A DNA stretch of 64,000 nt from NCBI GenBank assembly GCA_949130485.1, contig OX422186.1, positions 2,645,313-2,709,312 on the forward strand, given 5' to 3'. The number at the start of each line of letters is the position of its first letter. The stretch's first letter is position 1. Below the pieces are notes generated by a model. The model did not search any database. It saw only the letters and a list, made by a program, of their open reading frames with translations, and was not told where the DNA came from. The position numbers and the translations under genes were made by a program. Below, in pieces: positions 23,641 through 35,255 of this stretch. This DNA comes from Agelas oroides. Taxonomy: Eukaryota; Porifera; Demospongiae; Agelasida; Agelasidae.

Positions 23641-24798
23641 TCATGCGAGGAAATAGAATCTTAGGTAGAAGAGTGTTGTCATAGAAGTATTGAAGTTTAG
23701 GGATGTCTTAAGTTGCCATGCAAGATCTGGATAAATGCGTTCAATTGCAATGCCTTTAGTAGTATACACAAAGAAGTCACACCATTTAAATGTAGTGACA
23801 GCTAATTGCAGCTGTACTTGGTGGTAGTAGTCGTATTCTCTTTTCAGTTTGAAGTTTCCAGTGCAAAGGGTGCCATAAAAATCGGGATTTGTGCAGGACT
23901 GAAGGGGATGATTTTCTCTTTCCGAATAAAGGGATGGGATGCTATCTGGCTCTGCATGCATCTGGAGTTGCTGTTAACCAGCCATGATAAGGGTGGACAT
24001 ACAGACCACACAGTCTTTGGTCCGTACAATTCTTCAGCTGTTTCACTTCCTCGTACCTTTTGCGAGCAGATTTCCCTGTTTCCTTCCCCACAAAATTGGT
24101 GCAGGTAAAAACCCAAAAGGCTTTGAGTATTGCACGTGCTGTTGTTCTTGTGGGCCTTTGTAGTATTTTCCCACAGACTGATGCTGTAATTCTGTGCCTC
24201 CTTTTCTCAAACCATATAGGATTGTCACTCTGTGCCCTTGTATTTCTCTCCACTTCCTTGATTTGATCTGGGGAGAGTGTCATTTCTTGCTTGAATCTTT
24301 CCATCTCTTCTTTTACAGGTAACTGTATGATGTTCTCACTACCTGAAAGGGTGCTGAGGCAAAGGACGATCTGGTGGCTCACTGGTTCATGTGTTGAGTG
24401 GTCATGGCACACACTAGCAACAAGGTCAGTGGCTGGACCCAATAGGTGAAGGAAACAACATGGTGTAGCCATGTGTGCTAACTCACTTCGTAGTTGGGCG
24501 AGTGCTTCGTAGTCTGGATCTCTATGGCGAAGTGGTCTGGGATCAAAAACAGAAGTGAGTGGTTTATGCTCCTGGCTAGGCTTCTTTCCATACTTCAACT
24601 TTTCAGGTTCTAGACTGGGATGAGTTTCACCTTCTTTGCCCTCGGCTGATTCCAGGCTTGTAGTTGGCTGGTACAGCTTAAGAACTGTGGAATCTGTTGT
24701 GACTTGCAGAATTTGTCCAGCAAGTAGCACAAAACAGCCCGCGTATGTGACGTCATTATGCAAGTTGGCCATTCATGCAAGAATTTTTTGCTTTCCAA
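23641..24798 (-). pseudogene. YqaJ-type viral-recombinase nuclease of the ISL2EU element, broken
   Basis: YqaJ proteins are lambda-exonuclease-fold nucleases that resect double-stranded DNA. Visible parts on the minus strand: an N-terminal segment with LQAWNQPRAKKV (24798-24610) in one frame; then, in the next frame, FDPRPLRHRDPDYEALAQLR, TRAQSDNPIWFEKRRHRITA (the W-x3-R..ITAS signature), KETGKSARKRYEE and YVHPYHGWLTATPDA with the metal-binding Asp; then, after a frameshift at about 23950, NPDFYG, FKLKREYDYYHQVQLQLAVT with the late Gln-rich motif, and KWCDFFVYTTKGIAIERI. The expected E-x-K is eroded near YSEREN. At least two frameshifts are present. It would work with the neighbouring transposase, perhaps in end processing or repair (inference). 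Confidence 0.85.
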
Positions 24799-27659
24799 TA
24801 GAAACCCACTATTCCATATTTAAACAAATGCTATATAGCTCACACCTCAGCCTACGTGCCAAGATTAGTAGCTTCACACTGAAGCTCTCAGTGACAATCT
24901 ATCATGCAAGTAATCAATGTAACACATGTCCAGACCACCATTATTGGATTTGTGTAATGTTGGCATAGAACACCATTCTCATGAAAACTAGAGGTCTTCA
25001 GAGAAGGCATACCCAGTGCAATTTCAATGTCATGCAGCAAACTGAACTGTTTGTTACCCATGCGTGCCAATAACTACTGCTATTAATTAATAGCTACACA
25101 GATTAACTTTCCTACCACCGCAGGCTATTTACTGGAAGTCTTTATTAGGCTATGGATACCTTCCTTAGTCCGTATTTCCACTTCTTCATGGAGCTAGCAC
25201 TGGAAACTTGAGTCAAAGCTTTATTGATACATTCCCTGTTGGTTCATGGCCTTAGCCACACACACTCATTAGCGAGCGTTCAATAGTTAGGGCCCTCCAA
25301 CCAGAGAACATTCCTCTGGACTAAAAGCTGCCTAAAATGCCAGAAATGGAGCCCCTACAAGGTGAAAGGAGCGTTTTCTACACCTGTTTGTGTAAGAAGG
25401 CAGACAAATGGCCTAACCGGTGCTGACCAGGGCTTTTCTACAGCCAGCTGCAACAGCCCTCATGTCACCAGTCTTTGCATGGGTATGGTATGTCTAAAAA
25501 TCCGAATGTTCATATGAGCGTTCGGATTTTTAGACACTAATAACACGCCATATTTCACTCACCTGTCAAATGGTAGTCTCGTGTCGAGACTAGTCAAATT
25601 AAGTGAATGCGTAGCCTCGTTCCCAGGCACCCGCCCAGCTTTTCGCAATCCTGGGAATGAGGAGGCTGGTGGATGCAAACATGTGTTTGGAGTCCGCATA
25701 TGCCCGGTCTCCACCATATCCAAGTGGTTGACCGTATTGAAATTGTGGACAATACCAATGTTAAATACAAAAGAGCTGAAATGCAGAGGAGTGAACTGCT
25801 TTGCTCTCTATCAGGTACACATACATTATTATTTCTTAGATTACATTGCTGCATACAGCAATTGTTTAACCCAGTAAATGTGGTGATTTCAAAATTTTTC
25901 AAAGTGAGAAACTGACAGACGGACAAAACCGATTGCTTAACCCCTTCATGCATGCGCGCGCAGGGTAAAAATTACATGCAGTCACTCCAGTGCAGCTGAT
26001 GAGGCCTGGTGTTGGCTGAAACACATCCTTTGCAGTGACTGACTTTGCATACCATTTAGGCCTACTTTTTAGGGAGATGTGGACTGTTGATTGTTCATGT
26101 AGAGGTGGACTTGCATTAATTTTGTAAGGCTGTTAATAGCCACTTGACCGGACTACTGAGTTTTAATAACTAATAAATAAATAATGCAGCACTACAGAAA
26201 AGGAGGAAAGTCTAGCCTTGACACTGCAGCCAGGTCTTTTCCCCCAATTTTAAACTTAGCAACCTAGATCAAGTAAAGATTCTAGGAACTGGAATGGTAT
26301 CTACAGTGATGCAGTCTGTCTGGTAAGTATACGTATTGTACTCAACTATAGTGTCAACCAGGGAGTATTTACTAATCCTGTACTTGCTGAGTGTGCATTG
26401 CACTTTCTGCAGAAATACACTGTCACTAAGTAGATGGTTATGCAGGCCGTAAGAGATAAGGTAGCAAGAAGTTGTGTGTTTGGAAGCTAATCTCTGTGTA
26501 TAAGGACTATACTGCAAAGTAAATATATGACTTCATAACTACCTGGCAGATGCCACTTTCCCCAACTCCTTCGACACCTCAAGATTGATTGTTAAACCAC
26601 CGCATCTGAATATAAAAGTACATGTATAACAACAGTGAATGTGGCAGAGAGGCATTTAATAGAAGTTAAAGTTCTCACTGGAACAGTTCAAGTACCATAT
26701 ACTTATAATGGAGTAAAAGATACAGACCAAGCAACACCACTTCAAGTGTTTCATTAGCTAGTGAACAGTGTTGGCATTGTTTTGGTTACAAAGAGGTATC
26801 ACAGTAAATTGTTGCAGGCTAAATGGGAACAAGGGGAAATGAAATAAATTTTCGTACTGCTTTCCATAGGTTATCAGTAGAAATGAGGTTGGCAAAGAAT
26901 AATGTTACTCCCTCCTTTTGTACTAGTTGTTTCTATAAAAACCATCTTTGGCTACGCATAACCCATTTCCGTAACAAGTGTATCTCCTAGTTGCGTTATT
27001 TCAAGCAGTCATAACTACATAAATAAAATTAATAATAGCATCTTACCAAAACATTCCAGACACTAATATCTACGTGATCACTGAAAATAATAAAAAATAT
27101 GTACTCCACACCTGATCATTTCCAGTGTGGAAATTGTGTTCAGTAACTGCAAAACACCTCCACCACTTCTGATGACAGCAAAATCTGTGCTGTTTGTCAA
27201 TACGGATAATAAAAATGGTAAATGTTATGTCAGTAAAACTGCAAGGAAGAGACACTCAACTTGGATAACAAATAATCTAGCCGTACTACATTTCTATAAT
27301 TCAGATGTAAAAAAAAAGGTCTCCCACATAAGCAAGCATGTCCATAGCATACTCCTCCTCCTAAGAAACACATACATCGAAAATACTCACATCAAGGATT
27401 TCAGTGAATTCAAAGAGGAAAGTTGTGCAATCAGAGCTTCACCAGATGGTAGCTGAGAGCACTTTGTGAATTTAAATCTGTGGACACAAATGTATCATAC
27501 GGGTACATCAATTATTACCCAGTTCATATACACTCTAGTATTCTCTGTATGTAGAACTACTGTCAAGTAGCGTGTGATATTCATGGTAGTTATTTGATTG
27601 CAGCTGTTGCCCAGGGCAACCATACAAAAACTTAATTGTGTGATATTGCACATGTGAAA
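24799..27659. other. Mostly non-coding; weak exon candidates
   Basis: No firm gene. A short inverted repeat TCTAAAAATCCGAATG with its complement lies at about 25493-25534. On the minus strand, splice-bordered open segments at 26543-26605 (CGGLTINLEVSKELGKVAS) and about 27104-27176 (GGGVLQLLNTISTLEMI) have hydrophobic spacing vaguely like leucine-rich repeats. They could be distal exons of the NLR gene upstream but are too weak to call. Confidence 0.3.
25612..25668. mobile_element. 57-bp member of the Mutator-like MITE family
   Basis: It begins TAGCCTCGTTCCCAGGC and ends with CCTGGGAATGAGGAGGCTG. The flanking 9-mers are GTGAATGCG (25603-25611) and GTGGATGCA (25669-25677), which differ at two positions. 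It is a strongly shortened relative of 10731-10837. Confidence 0.6.
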
Positions 27660-28690
27660 ACTCACAAATGATATAGCAACAAACAATACAAAGACAGCTG
27701 CCCATACAAAAATGACAAGGTTGCACAAGCATGTGACATGGTTGTAACAAGCTTGTATACAAGAAACATGCTATCAACAACCTTGTTTCCTGGTTGTTAC
27801 AAACTGCACAAGGTTGTGACAAGCTGTCACAGGTGCAAAACCTGTTTCATGTGACATGCATGTTTCGTACATGGAGTGCAGTGGTTTGAAAAACAAGAAT
27901 GTTGCATTTTTGGCAACATGCATGCAACATACATGTTTCCTGGCCAGTATCCACATGCAACATGCATACTGTGTGCTACATGCGTGTTGTATGTTATGTG
28001 CATGTGGCATGCACATAGTATTCTCATTCATGTGGCTATCTGTTATGCTCTTCCCTACAACTATAACATTTTTATGACAAAGCCCTGCCCTGTGTGATGC
28101 TCAGAACACCTACCGTCTTGCCACATTTTGGGAGTGGGAGAGAATCAAGCTGCATGCAGCGAGCTGGTAGTCTTGTACCCAGCTTCCCTGTTTGGTAGTC
28201 TTGTACTCTAGCTTCCCTGTTTCCAGGGGTTTCTTTTTATCATCTGCAGCACTGGCATTGTTTGATAGTGCTCTGAGTAAACGTGGTTTACCTGTTCAAT
28301 CAGTGGCTTCCGCTACAAAGACTGACAGCCATGTCTTAGACTTGAGTCAGTATGCATATTATGTGTATGTGCTGTAACACTATAACTGTTGATCATTGCA
28401 TGGATCAATCAGAGTATTGGATTTTTGAATTTGAAATTAAGTTGTACAACCTTGTCAGAATGAAATTCAACAACCTTGTAACAACATTGTGACAAGGTTG
28501 TACATACTTGTTACAGGGTTGTCTAAGTCTGTTTACAGTTTCATGTACAAAGTGCTGGCAAGGTTGTGACATGGTTGTGACATGGTTGTGACATGATTGT
28601 GACATGGTTGTGCCAAGCATGTCCACAACCCTGTTACATCCATGTCACAACCTTGTTGACAAAGTTGTAGCATCCTTGTTGTACAAGCTT
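27660..28690. repeat. Degenerate ACAAGGTTGTGACATG repeat region
   Basis: Two blocks (27700-27850 and 28440-28690) are built from short variants of GTGACATGGTTGTGACAAGG in both orientations, with a middle block rich in ACATGCAT and TGTTGC motifs (27850-28020). Many overlapping Cys/His-rich ORFs here follow from the repeat composition and are not called as genes. Confidence 0.55.
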
Positions 28691-28799
28691 GTTATTTCTG
28701 CATGGGTGAAGAAGACTACAGCACTGTAGTCGAAACATTGGCATTTGATAATTGATGTAAAAATTCGGGTTGGAATTGAAGAAACCAAAAATCAAAGAC

Positions 28800-30075
28800 A
28801 GCTTTGTTTAGTATGTTAAAGTACACAAGAATGTTGTGAAGAAAACTCAAAGCCGTATGAACGCTTGGAAATGGTGGCGTGATTCAATCAGCAAACAGAG
28901 AAATGTGGAAGATAAGAGCTATAGACTCTTCCACAGCATTTTTTTTCAGAGCTTTGACTACTAATTAAAAGACAAAGGGCAGGCCATAGGTATCACCTTA
29001 GACAAGGAGTTTGAAGGAGTAAGAAAAGTACTTGAGGCTAAATGCAAAACTTTGAGAAAGCAGGGAAAGGGAAGAAAACAGTAAGCAGCTCAGGAAATAA
29101 CAGAAGATTAAGGGTGGTCGGAACTGACAACCGTGCGCATCCAAAGGTATGCAAAAAGCTGTTGTCATAAAACAACCTGGGCAATCACTTACTGGAAGCC
29201 TCAGGTGCGTCTGCGTTTATATTGCAGCAAGGAGGTTGGATTACTGTACACAAGAGGCGGTTCTTTCTCAGAAAAGCTAGGTGCGGTTTACATAACTCTG
29301 TAAAACTCAGCCTGCGTTCACTGGAATTGAACTTTAGTTTGTTTTGCGACATCCTGAGGGAGTGGACTTGACCGTAACAGAACGTGTTTTTTTTTGTGAA
29401 ATACGCGCTGAAAAGCCAGGCATTATACTGCGCCGCTAGCCCGTGAAAACGGCGAAGCGCGTGCTTCTGTTTGTCTTACGATGAAAAGCGTTCTGTTATT
29501 GGATTCCTCTCGTAATAACAGCTCTGTAGACGATGTTCCAAGTCAGTAAGTTACTCCGTTCGAAAGTTTTATCAACAAATATGTCTGAATTTAGCCGTTC
29601 CACTGTTCAGCTTGTGGACAAGGTAGATTCATAAACTTGTACGTGTGTTTAGTAGTTCACACAGACGCTAAGTTGCAGCAGACCGTACGTTTATAAGCCT
29701 TTTTATTGCCGAGATACAACCCCCTAGCAACCGGCCGCGCGCGCGCCCTCAATTAGTTCCGACCATGTACCACCCTTAAGCTCTGGTTGAGTAACCAGCC
29801 AGAAATCGCTCAACGCAAAACCTCAGTACAATGCGTTTTGGGTGGAGGAGCTGTAATGAAGATCACCATGCTTGCCTAGGAGACTTTCTTGTGTCAGAGG
29901 ATGATGAAAGCACAGAATACATTGAATCCTTGATTGTAAGAGGGACAAAAACCAGAACAGGATGTGAATGTGAATGGCAACAGGAATTAAGGTGCTTTCA
30001 ATCCCTGTATGTATGGCACTGGGACCAGATGTGGTCCAGTTCATTAAGTAAGTCTTCATCCAGAGAGGGCATATG
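28800..30075 (+). pseudogene. Crypton-like recombinase fragment (DUF3504-type), interrupted
   Basis: Read on the plus strand in several frames: KKTQSRMNAWKWW (about 28835), then GITLDKEFEGVRKVLEAKC and LRKQGKGRK (28990-29080), then after the insertion at 29112-29775 KLWLSNQPE (29779 on), and MRFGWRSCNEDHHACLGDFL...TEYIES...TKTRTG (29831-29965). This order and wording match the DUF3504 domain of ZMYM/QRICH-type proteins, which derives from Crypton tyrosine recombinases: an N-terminal SAM-like half, then a half with an arginine-containing strand (TKTRTG). Stops and frameshifts are frequent and no C-terminal H-x-x-R or tyrosine was found. It could be a Crypton relic or a retired host gene. Recognition is from memory of the family, so confidence is moderate. 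Confidence 0.55.
29112..29775. mobile_element. 664-bp TTAA-flanked inverted-repeat element
   Basis: TTAA occurs at 29108-29111 and 29776-29779. The inner ends are inverted: GGGTGGTCGGAACTGA at the left and, on the other strand, GGGTGGTACATGGTCGGAAC at the right, differing by a 6-bp indel. TTAA duplication is used by piggyBac and Kolobok transposons. The GGG start is not the usual piggyBac CCC, so Kolobok-like is the better guess. It splits the DUF3504-like reading frame. No ORF of its own. Confidence 0.75.
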
Positions 30076-30660
30076 AAAGTAAATCCCCTTTTTAAAGAGA
30101 ACATTCATTACAAGAGCTAATTTGTAGGTATCCACTCGCTGCCAAAACTTGTCTAGGACCAACAACAGTGTTGTGGTGAGGACATTGATTTGAGCAGCAG
30201 CCCAAACATTTTAGACATGAATCCACCAGTTGTCAGGCCACTGCTTTGTCTAGATTGTCATCTTCAGGAAATACAAGTAAAATCAAAAACATTTTATCTG
30301 CAGTATCACTGGCAAGAATAAAAATCATACAGCATTACATTTTAAGTTAAACTCAGCCATGAACTGAACAAAACAGGTAGGCTATAGCAAATTTTCTTCA
30401 TAGAAGTATCAAGCTACTGTACTGTGTAGATGTATTTTCAAGTGAAATAAAGCAAAAAATTTGGCATGCACAAGTTTAGCAGCTACTTTTGGTTGGGTCT
30501 AAAACATTGCTGCCCTAGAACTCTCCCATATTATGCTCCTGGTGGGAACAATGTTTACAATATATGAATCAACAATTCCATCCATTCGGTGGCAAAAACT
30601 AGTCAATAAAATCAGCAGCAAGCCTTCACAGACTGACCAGTTATATATTTAACAACTCAC

Positions 30661-30744
30661 TCTAATGTTTCTACATTCGGAAACTTTCCAAGGAAGGCAA
30701 CAAATGCAGTAACAACCTTCTTTCTTATCAACGTCTTCTTGAGA
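30661..30744 (-). CDS. NLR leucine-rich-repeat exon (84 bp)
   Basis: On the minus strand, downstream of the NACHT exon, an 84-bp segment lies between acceptor TTGTTTTCAG and donor GTGAGTTG. It encodes LKKTLIRKKVVTAFVAFLGK followed by FPNVETLE, one 28-residue ribonuclease-inhibitor-type leucine-rich repeat. Exons of 84 bp coding one such repeat are typical of NLR genes. It starts with one base and ends with two, and the NACHT exon ends with two bases of a codon, so the two join in phase. Further repeat exons may exist below 30600 but were not secured. The product would be the ligand-sensing side of the receptor. Confidence 0.65.
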
Positions 30745-31253
30745 CTGAAAACAAGTGAACAGAGAGAACACTAAAATATAAACCTTATCATTACAGTAAC
30801 TGTGGGGGTTTGATTGTGCAGCACAAGCACTGTCTCCTGGGTTTTGAGGTGTAATGGAGAGTCTATCAGTGTATTGCATTTTTTCAGCCACACCCACTCA
30901 CATTACCATGGCAAGTTCTTCATGCATGAAAGATGCCGCACACCTTTTCTATATTCTAGTTCTGCTATCAGGTGCTAGACGTTTTCCCCTGGCTAACTTT
31001 CAGAGTAGCACGTTAGTAGTTCTGCTTCACCAGCAGTGCAAAGCCTGTTGATTAGTTTCAAATACTGTCATCTCAGACAGAAAGAGAGCAGTATACATAG
31101 CTGCTGATAACTTAGCACCAGATGTCATGCATGACTATAACTGTTCAACACTTGAAACATTCATTATCTTATCACAATCAAAACTTAGCCCACAGTACCA
31201 GTCAACAGTTCAGTAACACACAAAATGTCCTGCATCACGAATATACACTGTAC

Positions 31254-32853
31254 CTGAGACACTTTACATTCAATAGTGGATGACAGCACTCTGATGTCAG
31301 CACCTGTAGTTCCTCGCCTCCCAAGTAACAAGAATGGAAACCAACTTTTGTCAGTGTATCAAGAGCATTCTGCATACAGTAAGCAACAGCTACAGAATCA
31401 GTGGGAGTAAGAATTTCATCTGAAATACACAGTTCACCACTCATGCTTGAAATGAGTTCACAACAAGCACTCTTGTTCTGTGACTCGTGGATGCTGTGTG
31501 ACAACAGTAGGGGGTCCAATTCATCCTGCTGCAATAGTACACGGAGGACACTAGTAGCGACATCCCCAGACAGTTTTGTTAATCCACAGTAAAACTTCCA
31601 CATGACTCGCATGTGCCTGTCACCACCATTTTCCTCTGCTGCCTTCAACTGTTCTGCATCTGGAAGTTTAGTTAAGTGATATGCTGCAAGAAATTCTTGG
31701 AACGTAAGATGAGCGAAGCTGTAAGTCTCTTCCAAGCCCTGCTCTACAAGAAGTCTGTCTTCAGTAAGTAGGCCTAGACTTGTCAACCTGAACTCTCTTG
31801 ATCCAATGTGCTCCTGAATTTCATCTTTGGCAAAGATCTGCTCTGACTGTACTGTAGCAATGTAAGCTAATCTACAAATGTTCTGGAATATCTCCAGTGT
31901 TCCTGAAGGTAGTTGCTTGATGTCACTCAATTTGGAGCATGTTATGCCTAATTTCCTCATGTTAAGCAGCAAGGTATGTAACATGAACTTGTTGTAAATG
32001 TCAGTTTCAGTGTGTGGAAGAGCGCCAGTTTCTAGATTATCATTAAGGTAAACAACCATAGCTAGATGCAGTGGCAGATAACACATGTGGCTAATGTTTG
32101 GATGGTGTTGCAGGTAAGTAGATAAACTTTTTACTTTATCATCCTTCCCCTCATAGTGCTCCTGGATGTATTGTTGTATTTCTGGACGAAGAAATCCGAG
32201 GACTTCAACTCGCTGTGTTGCATATTGTCGTATATCATGAGCTGCAGCAGGGCGGGAAGATGCAGTCACTACAGAATTGGGCAGCATTCTGCCAGCAAGA
32301 ACCTCCAGAACAAAGTTACCAGGAATTAAGCTTTGTGGATATTCATCAATTCCATCAAACACAATGCACACTCCCTTTCCACCTGAGTTAGACACTTCCT
32401 CTCCAACAGCATGGCAAAGGTGCCCAGTGTCATACAATTGTAGAATGTCATCTAATTTGACCTCTGGCTTATTATGAAATCTTCGAAGTGGGACCAAAAG
32501 CAACAGTGAAATGTCTTTGAGGATCTTCTTGTTTGCCCAGTCAAGACTGACCTTATTCATTAGGGTCGTCTTACCACATCCTGGCCGTCCCTCAACCACT
32601 ATCCTAGCACCACCTTGCAAACTATCAAAAAGCTCATTATAACCAACTCTTTTCTTCTTGCTGACTATATCATCGGCAGATCGCTGAATTGTCATAAGTG
32701 TATAGTCATCGCTAAATTTCAGTTTATCTGACTTCAATATCGCAAGGTTTATAAATGTTACTTTTCGCATAGGAGGCCAACAATCTTCTTTCTGAAGAGT
32801 AGCTCTTTGGTACACTGCACAAACATTGCTACAGTAATTATGATAAGCAGCAC
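31254..32853 (-). CDS. NLR-type receptor, NACHT ATPase exon
   Basis: A single 1.6-kb exon without stops codes for about 530 residues of a NACHT ATPase, the nucleotide-switched oligomerisation module of NLR innate immune receptors in the cytoplasm. Counting from the open frame at 32863: Walker A EGRPGCGKTTLM (91-102), Walker B VCIVFDGIDEYP (165-176), sensor-like VTASSRPAA (199-207), and the winged-helix/NACHT-associated end YSFAHLTFQEFLAAYHL (381-397), then a helical stretch to LNVKCLR. The exon has no ATG at its start. It begins after acceptor TTTTTGTTTTTAG and ends CTCAG before donor GTACAGT, so it is internal. A phase-compatible leucine-rich exon lies 0.5 kb downstream. N-terminal exons (death-fold or other) were not found. 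The catalytic motifs look intact, so the gene could be functional. Confidence 0.9.
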
Positions 32854-35255
32854 CTAAAAACAAAAAGAAGAAATTGCAATATTACAAACTATAGTTTCTT
32901 GGGAGCACATGATGATTCCTACCTTTACACCAATAAACCAATCACTTGTTACTGCATGTACATGTGATTCAGTTGTAGTATAAGTCCCACGGGGAAGTAC
33001 GTATATAGGTTAACACTTCTGTTCAGTGAGTGAGGTGGTAGCATTAAGTTATGAAATTTCAAGTAGCCCTTGACATTAGTTTCCTCAAATCTTGCTTACA
33101 ACTCAACATGGTTGCAAGGTCACTTGTATTTATAAATATTCACAGAGGTTGTGTATGTTATAGCACAGAATCAAGCTTTGATCAATATTTGGAAGTGACA
33201 GTAGTACATATGCGATGATCTGGCAAAGTAAACCTCAGTTTAGTTTGGGAATAGGAATTACTATTAAAGTCATACCATTCACATGCAGAATTGTTAGTTT
33301 GATGCTCATTACAGTTGGGATTTGGTCAAAGGGTGGTCTGAGGTATATTTGCCCAAGAAACCTATTGATATTGCTACCACCCACATGCCCAAGTTTCTGC
33401 CTTCAGAGAGCCAAGTTGCACCATGAATGACTTTGACCATCCAACCAGTTGGTAAAGAATGAACTTAGAGTCGAAGAGGATAAACAGACTGACACTATAT
33501 CTGGTGCACACAGTGTTGATGCAGACTAGAACAGAGAGGCACCTCCCTGTCCCCTTTACTGAGTGGAGCTGAAGCAAAATAAAGTATATTACAATGAAAC
33601 CAGTCTTGATACAGAATGGACAGGGGATGAAGGCTATCCTTGTGGAATGCCCACTGGTAACTTGATGCTCATCATAAGACTTGCCGATAAGAAGAGAAAT
33701 TAGCATTGTTTTAGTGCTGATAGATTGAGACAGCATACTGTTGCCTTGTCAGCCACTCTTCGGGAATCCTGATTTAATCTTACATACAATAAACTGATAC
33801 AGGATATTATGTCACTGATAAGTGATGTAACACATCAAGTCAATCATCCTCCTACTTACACATCCGTTTAGGCATTGACCATTCACAGGGGGCTTTAAAA
33901 GTGTTTTTGCTTTGCTTTAAATGTCAAATGTTAACTTGTCATGGCACACAGCAGGATTTGTCACTGTCTACTGTTACATGAGGATAATAAGCCAAACCTG
34001 ATGACGCATAAATATAGGTTATACGATGAAACCGAGGGGTCTACGGGATTTAGATACCCGCGGAAACCTATATAAACACCCGCGCGCGAAGCGCAAGGGT
34101 GTTTATGGTTTCCAAGGGGATCTAAATCCCGTAGGCCCCGAGGGTTTCATCGTATAAGGTATTTATACTATAGCCAATCAAATCGTTTCTCTCCTTGGCA
34201 ACAAAACTGCGTGCATTTCTCTCCTTAGCAACAAAACTGCCTAGCAACGGCTACAGTTCAAATTCTGAATGAACGAGCTCTCTTTCAAGCTGTTCGCTGA
34301 CCGCTTACCTTGCAACGATTCAACTTTGTACTCGCTCGGCAACGCTCGCTAGTGATTGGGATTCAAAACCGAATTCAAATTCAGAGCGCCTGAGAATGAG
34401 ACCGAAATGTCCCGCCCCATGACATTGTGAACTTTCTGGTGAGTGTTGTGTTGAGCGAGTACTAGCGCTTTCTTGAATAGTAGCTACCTATGGCTCCCAT
34501 TGAAACTGTAGGCAAACTCCGTGTGAACCGGTTAAGTTCGAGACCACCGCTGTCGAGCCAAACGCTTTCTATCCGAAGCTGTCTTCAGACTGCAGCCATT
34601 GTCATACAACCGCTAACGAGCTTAGCGCTTTGCGTACAGAAACTGTATGAGAGCTGGTGGCTATATTTGTAGCGCTTCATGGTATTAAACTATCTCTATA
34701 CTATCTACGGATATCACAGGTGGTATAAGTTCAATTTACAGGTGGTATAAGTGATTTATACTACCTGCAATGACCAATCAGATTGCAGTATTTCATTTAG
34801 CTATAGTATAAGTATAGGTATCACATATGCCAACAAGTTGCAGCCATTTCTCCAGCCTAGGCTACACATGCATGGACTAAGCTTTACACTGAAATCATGA
34901 GCTGAACTTCATGGCGTTTATGAGTGCCGTTTTTTTGCATTGCCCTGACCTGAAACTGAGATAAATATAAGTATCACATATGCCAGCTATTTCTCCAGCC
35001 AAGGGCACCTAATGTGGCTACACATGCATGGACTAACCTTTACACCGAAATCATGAGCTAAATTTCTGGCGTTTATGAGTGCTGTTTATGCATGGCCCTA
35101 ACTGAAGCAACCCAGTCAACCACTGTCCGTCACTAAATTTGTACCACCTGTGAGCAGCCTGCCATCGTCGATAGAAGCACAAACCAGAATTAAGTTGCCA
35201 CGCGTGCTTCAACTTCAGTCGTCTTCGCTCCGGGTCACCGACGCTGCACTCTGAC
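32854..35255. other. NLR 5' intron/upstream region, no exon secured
   Basis: This should hold the upstream exons and promoter of the minus-strand NLR gene, but no death-fold or CARD-like exon could be recognised. Overlapping ORFs at 33374-33736 (minus) and 33215-33430 (plus) lack known motifs. A 139-bp palindrome sits at 34019-34157. Between 34188 and 34250 the sentence TTTCTCTCCTTGGCAACAAA is duplicated, followed by CCTAGCAAC. Confidence 0.35.
34019..34157. mobile_element. 139-bp near-perfect palindrome (hairpin MITE)
   Basis: The arms TTATACGATGAAACC... and ...GGTTTCATCGTATAA are complementary over about 60 bp each, including TCTACGGGATTTAGAT and AAACACCC, around a short GC loop (GCGCGCGAAGCGC). 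Around it, ATACTATAGCCAATCA (34167 on) and the inverted CAATCAGATTGC...AGCTATAGTAT (about 34767-34805) suggest a second, larger inverted pair. Confidence 0.75.

Larger units (their letters stand above)
22289..24798. mobile_element. ISL2EU/Harbinger-type transposon with two convergent genes
   Basis: A plus-strand THAP plus DDE transposase (22289-23549) faces a minus-strand YqaJ-type nuclease (24798-23641), with tail-to-tail spacing under 100 bp. This two-gene arrangement, transposase plus YqaJ exonuclease, is to my knowledge the one described for eukaryotic ISL2EU elements. Both genes are broken. The outer inverted repeats and target duplication were not found, so the limits are those of coding homology. 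Confidence 0.75.

Noticed and set aside
27774..28097. Cys/His-rich ORFs on both strands
   Set aside because: They follow from the ACATGCAT/TGTTGC short repeats; no zinc-finger spacing.
30004..30215. Minus-strand open frame with NVLTTTLLLVLDKFWQRVDT wording near the NLR gene
   Set aside because: It looks protein-like but overlaps the plus-strand Crypton-like fragment, lacks splice borders that fit the NLR phase, and matches no repeat or domain I know.
33215..33736. Possible upstream NLR exons (antisense ORFs of 71 and 120 codons)
   Set aside because: No death-fold wording, and no donor in the phase required by the NACHT exon.
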